A DNA stretch of 37,548 nucleotides, from the NCBI GenBank assembly GCA_964386785.1, contig CAYLUD010000008.1, positions 1 through 37,548 of the forward strand. The letters are read 5' to 3'. This DNA is from SZAS-3 sp964386785 (GTDB lineage Bacteria; Chlamydiota; Chlamydiia; Chlamydiales; JAAKFR01). The position numbers and the translations under genes were made by a program. The notes under the pieces were generated by a model. It saw only the letters and a program-made list of their open reading frames with translations. It ran no database searches and was not told the origin of the DNA. Position 1 is the first letter of the stretch. Every line of letters begins with the position of its first letter. Shown here piece after piece: positions 31,403 to 37,548 of the stretch.

Positions 31403-31422
31403 CAAGGATTCATGAATCCTTG
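31403..31422. terminator. Perfect 20-bp palindrome after the second F-box gene
   Basis: CAAGGATTCATGAATCCTTG is fully self-complementary and begins 2 bp beyond the stop codon of the gene at 31425-32849. It can fold as an 8-bp stem with a 4-nt loop. Downstream on the minus strand is CAATTTCG, with only a short T-run, so terminator function is possible but weak; a protein-binding site is an alternative. Confidence 0.4.
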
Positions 31423-31424
31423 AG

Positions 31425-32849
31425 CTAGAAATAGGTGTTCAGGCTGAGTGTGGGGCATGTTTCGGTAATCCAGGTTCCTAGGTATTCCTGAAATATTGGC
31501 CAATTTAGCGGGTACCACCTAGCCTGCTTTTGAAGACCTATAAATTCTTTGTAGACAACATCTGGGGTTATTTTGATTATTTTTAATAAAATTTCTTGAA
31601 GATAGAGGTGGCGTGTAGCAAGGAATGAGTCTTCTATTGCCGAAATATAGATGGAGTTGACTATTTTTTTTAGCCCATTCATTTGCGTGTTCCGATCGGG
31701 AGTTGTTTCCAAAATATCAATAGCCTTTGTTGCCAGTTCCAGGTCAATGAGAGTATAGGAAGAAAGCAGAGGAGATACGTGTGCATGAACCCATGAAGTG
31801 ATGGTCTTCAAGAGAAAAGGGTCTATCTGACCAGAAGAAACAAAGTTTGAATATTCACGTAAAACACAATCCGTGGTTACTTCCGGGTTTTCTTGGAATA
31901 ATTTTGTTAGGATTGCCGAGATAGAGATAATTTGCGCGGTCATCAGAGGTGCTGTCAAGGCGAACTTGAGAATAGACGCGACTATCTCTGCGAGCATCAA
32001 GCTATTCTGGTTCTTATCCAGAATAGCTTGAGCGAAATACAAGGCGCAAGGTGCTGCAAGTAGACAGTTTGGTGAAGAGATGATCGCGCGAATGGCTTGT
32101 ATATAGAGAGAATCTTGATCGGGAATAGTTACAAGATTTTCTGCAACAAGCGCACGAGATGGAGGAGAAGGATTTGAGAAGCTCCCCAGCTCTATTGTCT
32201 CTTGTAAAAGCCACGGAATGTTGTTAGCGAGGATTGCTAGATCTTGATTTCGATTCTTCGCAAGTAATGTGCAAAGTAGATTTTCGAGCCAATGAAATCG
32301 ATCATCGAGAACTGGAATAGACTGAATAAGCGGGACGAGAAGGGTCACTGGGCTAGTGGCTATGGGCTCGATTTTGTTTTGAATCGCTCCATCTAAAAAA
32401 CGTTCTAGATGTGCGAGTAGGGTGGCGGGTGCAATAGTCTTATTGTCTAATGATGGACTCTGATTCAGGACGCTAATCACAATGTTCGAGTCATTAAGGT
32501 CATGCTTCTGGTTGAGTGGGAAGTCTAATTTTAAGGGGAGAGGAAAATAACGCGGCAGAAACAAGAAACATAGGTTTCGCAATTTTAGAAAACTGCAGTC
32601 CAACTCCATATAAAGAGGTTCTGGATGGAATTTCGAGATGAAAATCGGTATGGCGAATGATTGGGTTTTCAGAGCTAAGTCAGCTGGCAGACCTTTGTCG
32701 CATTGTGTGATGTGCCATGTGGTCTTCGTGTGAGTTGGAAGTGAGTTGAGATATCTTTGGACGTGATCTCGATTCGTTGTTGATGTCTGTGCAAAACAGG
32801 CCAGGTCTCTTGGCTCGAGATAGGATAAAATGCGTGAGATAACAGTCAT
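31425..32849 (-). CDS. F-box-like protein, function unknown
   Basis: The N-terminus, VISRILSYLEPRDLACFAQT then RDHVQRYL, fits the F-box pattern (I..ILSYL...DL..F..T) but lacks the leading LP. Four sense codons and then stops precede the Met, so no longer F-box can be built. The rest of the 474-residue protein is hydrophobic-helical with repeated Leu/Ile/Ala stretches (for example LVPLIQSIPVLDDRFHWLEN), like HEAT or TPR solenoids, and no catalytic motif is visible. There is no signal peptide. It lies divergently from a glycosyltransferase gene and immediately beside the ribosomal operon. Together with the protein at 21161 it suggests a small family; effector function is inference. Confidence 0.6.
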   Translation of the reverse strand: MTVISRILSYLEPRDLACFAQTSTTNRDHVQRYLNSLPTHTKTTWHITQCDKGLPADLALKTQSFAIPIFISKFHPEPLYMELDCSFLKLRNLCFLFLPRYFPLPLKLDFPLNQKHDLNDSNIVISVLNQSPSLDNKTIAPATLLAHLERFLDGAIQNKIEPIATSPVTLLVPLIQSIPVLDDRFHWLENLLCTLLAKNRNQDLAILANNIPWLLQETIELGSFSNPSPPSRALVAENLVTIPDQDSLYIQAIRAIISSPNCLLAAPCALYFAQAILDKNQNSLMLAEIVASILKFALTAPLMTAQIISISAILTKLFQENPEVTTDCVLREYSNFVSSGQIDPFLLKTITSWVHAHVSPLLSSYTLIDLELATKAIDILETTPDRNTQMNGLKKIVNSIYISAIEDSFLATRHLYLQEILLKIIKITPDVVYKEFIGLQKQARWYPLNWPIFQEYLGTWITETCPTLSLNTYF

Positions 32850-32999
32850 GACAAAAATCCGTGCCGAAAAATATTAGCATTAGGGGGCGTTTTTGGATAT
32901 ATATTCCTGCTCTAGAATCTACACGTATTTGTGAGCTACAGCAGTTCCGCTTCTATCAAAACAAGAGTGGTGATAGACTCATGGAAAACTGATTGTGTT

Positions 33000-33731
33000 A
33001 TGAAAAAAATTAGCGTCATTACCATTACATATAATGCAGAATTGTATGTTGAGGAAACGTTACGTTCCATTGCGAATCAAACTTATAAGGATTTTGAGCA
33101 CATTGTTTGGGATGGGGGCAGTCGAGACGCTACCTTAGATAAGATAAGACTCTTTCCTCATGTTCAGCTTCATCAGGGCAAGGATTCAGGGATTTCGGAT
33201 GCTATGAATCAAGGTGCGGCACGAGCTAGTGGAGAATATTTACTATTTCTGCATGCGGATGATCTTCTTGCAACCACGACATCCTTAGAGGAATTGGCTT
33301 CCTATCTTGATCAGACTCCCAAACCAGTGTGGATTTATGGGCGTGCTAATTTGATTGATGCGGAGGGGAGAGTTACTCGCGTAACCCCAAACGAGCCTTA
33401 TTCTGCCACACGTTTACGCCGATACAACTTTTTTACCCACCCCTCCACTCTTGTGGAGCGGTCTTTGTTTGCACAAGTTGGTGGATTTCAGACGCGCTGG
33501 AAATATTGTATGGACTATGATTTATGGTTGCGATTGGCCTTACATGCGGAACCTCTTGAGATTCCTGTAATTCTTTCTTGCTTTCGAGAACATGGGGGGT
33601 CTACGTCTACAGCATATCCGCTGGCTGTTACAGATGAAGCGTACCAGATTCGCAATCAATATGTCACAACATGGTGGGAGCGGTGGCGTTCCTATCGTAC
33701 ATGGAAAAAACGTCGATGTTCCCTTTCTTAG
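33000..33731 (+). CDS. Family 2 glycosyltransferase
   Basis: This inverting GT-A enzyme has 243 residues from the ATG at 33000: KKISVITITYNAELYVEETL at the N-terminus, IANQTYKDFEHIVWDGGSRD, GISDAMNQGAARASGEYLLF and the metal-binding LHADD (DxD-type), then YCMDYDLWLRL typical of the WcaA-like group. It adds a sugar to an unknown acceptor. The ORF is open to 32931, but MKKISVIT is the normal family start. It overlaps the next glycosyltransferase by 16 bp, so the two work as a pair. Confidence 0.88.
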   Translation: MKKISVITITYNAELYVEETLRSIANQTYKDFEHIVWDGGSRDATLDKIRLFPHVQLHQGKDSGISDAMNQGAARASGEYLLFLHADDLLATTTSLEELASYLDQTPKPVWIYGRANLIDAEGRVTRVTPNEPYSATRLRRYNFFTHPSTLVERSLFAQVGGFQTRWKYCMDYDLWLRLALHAEPLEIPVILSCFREHGGSTSTAYPLAVTDEAYQIRNQYVTTWWERWRSYRTWKKRRCSLS

Positions 33732-34723
33732 AAGGTCCTCGTGTGTATTGGATCTATACACATAAAAATCAAAAGAACCGATTTCGCAATGGACTTAAGG
33801 CAAATACAGAGATTAGTTATTGGATTGGCAAGGCTCTTCAAGAGGCCTTTCCTCGCGTAACGATCTTGCGCCAGAAAGATGAACGCCCCTATAGACTTGC
33901 CTGTATTCGTTCTAAAGATGTTGTCATTGGACACTTTGGCGAGACCTGGTGGAAGGCGAGTCAGAAAACCAAAAAGATGATCACATTTGCTCCTTGGTCT
34001 GGTGATCCTGATCGATCTCAATCTGACAAGCCTAACTGTATTTCCTGGCATGACGAGACCCGTTTTTACGATCGTGCGAAAGCGATTGTTCTTTTAACGT
34101 CCGAATTTAATCAAAAAAAATATTTGGAAAATCCCCAGGATCGATGGGCCTCGTATTTTCGAACATTGGGGAGTAAGGGTGTCTCAGTACGCGTGGTCCA
34201 TCAACCTATGGATTTTTCTCTTTTTCCTAGAGTGAAATATCAATATGGTGTGCACGGATGTCTCTATATTGGCAATGACCATCACATGAAGGGCGTCTCA
34301 GATGCTAAGGAATTGGCACATCAAGCAGGTGTTCCTCTGCACTTGTTTGGTATAGAAGGCCGTTCGTTGCATCACCTAGATGTGCACTCTGTAAGTCAGC
34401 TGCCGGGTTATGCTGATTTTTTTCTCCAACCTGGCAGGTGGGAGGCTCAGTGTGTTTCCATTTTGGAGTCTGCGGCTCGTGGTTTTATTCCTCTTGTCAC
34501 CCCCGAAACAGGATATCCTTACGAGCATCCTTACTTATTGCGATGGGGGGACATGCAATATAATCTACAACAATTAAGGGGCGCCCTCTCCTTGACGCCA
34601 CAAGAAAGGAGGGTTTTGGCTGATAAATTATATTTTCAATTCATTCAAGATGAAAATCATAATGACTGGCAAAAGCTCACTTCTGTGATAATAAATGAAG
34701 TACATAAAATATATTGTTCGTGA
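33716..34723 (+). CDS. Glycosyltransferase-like protein (GT-B, GT4-like)
   Basis: The 335-residue protein (ATG at 33716) resembles group 1 glycosyltransferases in its second half: VRVVHQPMDFSLFP, GCLYIGNDHHMKGVSDAKEL, LHLFGIEG, and a donor-site segment, AQCVSILESAARGFIPLVTP, with Glu in the expected place. The first half has VVIGHFGETWWKASQKTKK, typical of enzymes reading a diphospho-sugar or lipid acceptor. Assignment is weaker than for the upstream GT2. It overlaps the GT2 stop, so the genes are co-translated. The substrate is unknown. Confidence 0.65.
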   Translation: MFPFLEGPRVYWIYTHKNQKNRFRNGLKANTEISYWIGKALQEAFPRVTILRQKDERPYRLACIRSKDVVIGHFGETWWKASQKTKKMITFAPWSGDPDRSQSDKPNCISWHDETRFYDRAKAIVLLTSEFNQKKYLENPQDRWASYFRTLGSKGVSVRVVHQPMDFSLFPRVKYQYGVHGCLYIGNDHHMKGVSDAKELAHQAGVPLHLFGIEGRSLHHLDVHSVSQLPGYADFFLQPGRWEAQCVSILESAARGFIPLVTPETGYPYEHPYLLRWGDMQYNLQQLRGALSLTPQERRVLADKLYFQFIQDENHNDWQKLTSVIINEVHKIYCS

Positions 34724-34846
34724 GCTATTCCGCTGGGTCGTGTCGATTTGATCTAATTCTTTTCTCGAAATAGTAGGCAAGGAAACAGGGTATGATTTTT
34801 TTAATGTGGAAGATTAATAATCTATTTGTTAAGATTACAATCCATT

Positions 34847-35161
34847 ATGGGATGCTTTCCTGGAATTAAGGGCTTATGCTCTATTGCCTCTGATCAAGTG
34901 GAGGATCAAGCCCGTCAATACCGCGATGCGAGAACGACTGCGATTGGTTTGATCGTGACCGCTATTCTGCTATGCGTTGGTGCGTTATGTTTATTGGGGT
35001 TAGGTTGTTCGCCTGGCATGATGCTAACAGGTATTAATTTTGTTCCGTATCTTCTGGGTATTGTAGTGATGGGTGTCAGCATAGGCGTGGCGAGCATGTC
35101 GTTACTGTTTGCCATGAAGGCTGCTTGCCACAAAGCTCGCCTTTCTTATTGTACTGGATAA
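34847..35161 (+). CDS. Small two-TM membrane protein, possible CrpA counterpart
   Basis: The 104-residue protein (ATG at 34847) has two hydrophobic segments (about 33-56 and 64-90: LIVTAILLCVGALCLLGLGC and INFVPYLLGIVVMGVSIGVA) and seven cysteines. No family is identified by sequence. In C. trachomatis the gene next to tsp (CT441) is crpA (CT442), an inclusion-membrane-related protein that also has two close TM segments, so position and topology suggest a counterpart; a bilobed hydrophobic domain is typical of Inc proteins. TACAAT lies 5 nt before the ATG, and no Shine-Dalgarno is seen. Confidence 0.6.
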   Translation: MGCFPGIKGLCSIASDQVEDQARQYRDARTTAIGLIVTAILLCVGALCLLGLGCSPGMMLTGINFVPYLLGIVVMGVSIGVASMSLLFAMKAACHKARLSYCTG

Positions 35162-35283
35162 TTTTTTTTTCTCTTATAGCCTTAGTTGGATCGATGTGAT
35201 TTTCTGCTATTTTTGCCACTGTGATCGCTAAAGTTTTTTCTATACTCCTCCGATAGATTCTATAGGTTATACGGAGGTTGCTT

Positions 35284-37215
35284 ATGGTGCGTGGATGGAT
35301 GGTCGTTCTATTTCTCTTCTCCATACTCCATGGCTCTTCCCCTACGCTTTCTCCTGGTCAAGTACGTGATATGATGAATCAGCTGTTTGCCTATCATGTA
35401 GAATACAAACAGATGAATGAAACTGTAGCTATTCGATCTCTTGAGATGTATCTTTCTCAATTTGATGCGAATAAGCATTATTTTCTCGCACAAGAAATTC
35501 AAGGCTATTTACACCCTACAGCGTCGCTCATCACGACGATACGGAAAGATTATGACAATGATTGTTTTGCTACCTATCATGAATTGGACCAACTGATTAT
35601 ATCCTCAATCCATAGAGCCAGAAGCTGGCGTCAGGAATGGACTCGTTCACCCGAAGCTTGGGTACGCGAAGCCACTCAAATCACGCATCGATTAGATATC
35701 GAAATGGATTACCCCTCCCATATAGCGCAACTACAAGAACGGTATCGCCGATTTTGTTTAGCACACCTTCGGATGCTCACTCAGGATGTAGACCCAGATA
35801 GAATCCTTGCCCTGGCTCCTCGTTTGGTACAGTTACAAGAGCGACAGCTTGCAGAACACGAAAATGGCTATCTTGGGTTAACAGGACTCGGTCAAACAAG
35901 CTCGTACCAAGAGCAACAACATGCCTTTACTTTGCGTATTTTGAAAGCTTTAGCACATAGTTTGGATGCGCATACAGCCTATTTTAGTCCCGAAGAAGCC
36001 TTAGCTATGAAGGTGCAACTGGAAAAGGGAATGTGTGGGATTGGGGTGGTGTTGCGGGAAGGGGCTGAAGGAATTGTCATCCATGAAATGGTGCAAGGGG
36101 GGCCTGCTGCTCTTTCGGGTGAATTAGAGCCAGGGGATCGCATCATAGCCATTGATGGACAAGCAGTTCAAGATTACCCTTTTCGCAAAATTCTCGATAT
36201 TATGAAGGGAAAAGAAGGGGCTCCCATCCAACTGGGGGTTTTTAAGAAAAAAGAGCAGGCAACCAAAACGGTTCGACTGGTTCGATCGCGTATAGCCATT
36301 TCGGAGCAACGAGTCGACTATGATACGGTCCCATTTGCGGATGGAATGATTGGTGTGATCAAAGTGCCCTCGTTTTATGAAGGATCTCGAGGGGTTAGTA
36401 CAGAAGAGGATGTAAAAAAAGCGATTGAAGAATTAGAAGTAGCAGGTCCACTGTATGGCATTATTCTCGATATGAGAGATAACAGTGGGGGGTTTCTTTC
36501 CCAGGCGGTCAAGGTTTCTGGCCTATTTATTTCTAATGGTGTTGTGGTGGTATCCAAATACTCAGATGGGACCATGAAGTACTATCGCTCTATGGATGGG
36601 AAACGGATTTTTGACAGACCCCTTGTCGTGCTGGTCTCCAAGGGATCTGCATCAGCTACAGAAATCGTGGCACAAGCTCTGCAGGATTATGGGGTAGCTG
36701 TTGTAGTTGGGGATGAAAAAACCTATGGGAAGGGGACCATTCAGCATCAAACAGTTACAGATGCAGAGTCCTCATCATTTTTTAAAGTCACTGTAGGTCG
36801 ATACTATACTGTGTCTGGTAGGTCTACTCAGGTTACCGGAGTAAAATCCGATATCGTAGTGCCGACCGCTTTGCATAGACTGCCTATTGGGGAGGGGATA
36901 CTGGAGTATGCACTGGATCCCGATGCAATTCCTGCTTCATATGAAGACCCTTTATCCGATGTAGATCCTTTTGCAAAAAAATGGTTTCATAAAAATTACT
37001 TGCCCCATCTCCAAAAAAGGGAAATGCAGTGGGTGGAATACCTACCTACCCTTAAAGAGAATAGTGAGTATCGGCTGCGAAAAAATCAGAATTTTCAGGT
37101 GTTTCTATCTGAATTAGAATCTACTTCTGTGGTCAAAAGTGGATATGGGCAGAATGATCTCCAGCTTGAAGAGTCGGTAGAAATTCTTAAAGACATGATT
37201 TTTTTGTCTCGGTAG
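35284..37215 (+). CDS. tsp: Tail-specific (carboxy-terminal) S41 protease Tsp
   Basis: This periplasmic serine protease degrades proteins from their C-termini. The 643-residue precursor (ATG at 35284, GGAGG upstream) has a signal peptide (GWMVVLFLFSILHGSS), an N-terminal Prc-type helical domain, a PDZ domain at about 249-330 (GIGVVLREGAEGIVI, GDRIIAIDGQAV), and the S41 core with GIILDMRDNSGG. Catalytic Ser457 lies in SKGSASATE and Lys483 in TYGKGTIQ. It corresponds to CT441 of C. trachomatis, which has been reported to cleave host factors in vitro. It lies downstream of the crpA-like gene, as in Chlamydia. Its stop codon touches an IS630 fragment. Confidence 0.94.
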   Translation: MVRGWMVVLFLFSILHGSSPTLSPGQVRDMMNQLFAYHVEYKQMNETVAIRSLEMYLSQFDANKHYFLAQEIQGYLHPTASLITTIRKDYDNDCFATYHELDQLIISSIHRARSWRQEWTRSPEAWVREATQITHRLDIEMDYPSHIAQLQERYRRFCLAHLRMLTQDVDPDRILALAPRLVQLQERQLAEHENGYLGLTGLGQTSSYQEQQHAFTLRILKALAHSLDAHTAYFSPEEALAMKVQLEKGMCGIGVVLREGAEGIVIHEMVQGGPAALSGELEPGDRIIAIDGQAVQDYPFRKILDIMKGKEGAPIQLGVFKKKEQATKTVRLVRSRIAISEQRVDYDTVPFADGMIGVIKVPSFYEGSRGVSTEEDVKKAIEELEVAGPLYGIILDMRDNSGGFLSQAVKVSGLFISNGVVVVSKYSDGTMKYYRSMDGKRIFDRPLVVLVSKGSASATEIVAQALQDYGVAVVVGDEKTYGKGTIQHQTVTDAESSSFFKVTVGRYYTVSGRSTQVTGVKSDIVVPTALHRLPIGEGILEYALDPDAIPASYEDPLSDVDPFAKKWFHKNYLPHLQKREMQWVEYLPTLKENSEYRLRKNQNFQVFLSELESTSVVKSGYGQNDLQLEESVEILKDMIFLSR

Positions 37216-37518
37216 CGAAAAAAACGCAAACCCACGGGAAGAGACACTGTTATTGTGCTGGACAAAGCTGCTTGGCATACAACAAAACGTCTGAAACGAT
37301 TTCGCAACATCAGCTTGCTCCATCTCCCTCCAGTTTCTCCAGAACTGAATCCGACCGAGCAGGTGTGGCAAGTGCTGCGAGATGCGTACTTGGCGAATCG
37401 TTGTTATGAGAATGATGATGCTATTGTGTTTGCTTGTTGCGATGCATGGAATGCGTTCGTTGACATTCCAACTAGAGTCAGAAATCTCTCCTCAGAGAGT
37501 GTAAATCAAACTGTGTAA
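37216..37518 (+). pseudogene. IS630-family transposase, C-terminal fragment
   Basis: The frame from 37216 to the TAA at 37516-37518 reads DTVIVLDKAAWHTTKRL, then LPPVSPELNPTEQVWQVLRD, LANRCYEN and DIPTRVRNLSSESV. This is the last third of an IS630/DDE_3 transposase: the second catalytic Asp (VLDKAAWH) and the Glu in PELNPTEQ are present. The N-terminal DNA-binding part and first catalytic Asp are missing, because the fragment abuts the tsp stop codon. No terminal repeat is seen up to the window edge. Confidence 0.82.
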
Positions 37519-37548
37519 ACTCATTTGTCCCATCCTATTTAGCCAGCC

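Noticed and set aside
32850..32999. Divergent promoters between the second F-box gene and the GT2 gene
   Set aside because: AT-rich strings are present but none has a correctly spaced -35/-10 pair that I would defend.
35162..35283. Promoter for tsp in the gap after the crpA-like gene
   Set aside because: Only isolated -10-like strings (TATACT, TATAGG) without a -35 at proper spacing; no call made.

Overview
This window comes from a chromosome of the phylum Chlamydiota. The evidence is an adjacent pair of cysteine-rich outer-membrane proteins (an OmcA-like lipoprotein and OmcB), a fused SecDF, a MurA whose catalytic Cys is replaced by Asp, a chlamydial-type IspF (IGQDSHRF, HAICNA), and gene neighbourhoods that match, from memory, the C. 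trachomatis CT434-CT455 block: ispF, cysJ, rpsJ, fusA, rpsG, rpsL, tsp, crpA, omcB, omcA, recJ, secDF, uppS, cdsA, cmk, plsC, argS, murA. The order is rearranged and the block is interrupted by ankyrin, F-box and glycosyltransferase genes and IS debris. That suggests a chlamydia outside the classical Chlamydiaceae, plausibly one living in protists or other eukaryotes; the family cannot be fixed from this sequence.

Layout. 1-314: C-terminal scrap of an IS5-family transposase. 315-6622: recJ and secDF (minus). 6873-11463: a tightly overlapping plus-strand operon uppS-cdsA-cmk-plsC-argS (isoprenoid carrier, phospholipid and nucleotide precursors, tRNA charging). 11464-14909: first accessory islet, with an ankyrin protein built from near-identical 90-bp repeats, transposon-like debris, a tandem pair of paralogous exported proteins of unknown function, and a methyltransferase. 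14927-17283: a lysine-2,3-aminomutase/EpmB-like radical SAM enzyme and murA (minus). 17591-19826: omcA-omcB, a strong promoter, an intergenic hairpin and a strong terminator. 19942-20448: ispF, whose 3' end runs into an IS903-like terminal repeat; a decayed transposase follows. 21161-26474: second islet (F-box protein, glycosyltransferase, two tandem BrnQ transporters). 26610-31201: minus-strand rpsL-rpsG-fusA-rpsJ-cysJ and a tiny membrane ORF. 31425-34723: third islet (second F-box-like protein, two glycosyltransferases). 34847-37215: a small two-TM membrane protein in the crpA position and the tsp protease. 37216-37518: C-terminal part of an IS630-family transposase.

The most notable pattern is in gene starts. 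Several genes that lack a Shine-Dalgarno sequence (uppS, the 12997 gene, kamA-like, murA, ispF, both brnQ) have a sigma70/sigma66-like -10 hexamer only 6-7 nt before the start codon, usually with a -35 box 17-18 nt further up. This predicts leaderless mRNAs. It also corrects two starts (murA, 12997 gene), where a longer ORF would begin inside the -35 box itself. Genes with longer leaders (secDF, rpsL, omcA) do have a Shine-Dalgarno sequence. The accessory genes (ankyrin, two F-box-like proteins, paired exported proteins) are candidate host-interaction factors; their functions are inferred, not shown. No tRNA, rRNA or CRISPR array was recognised.
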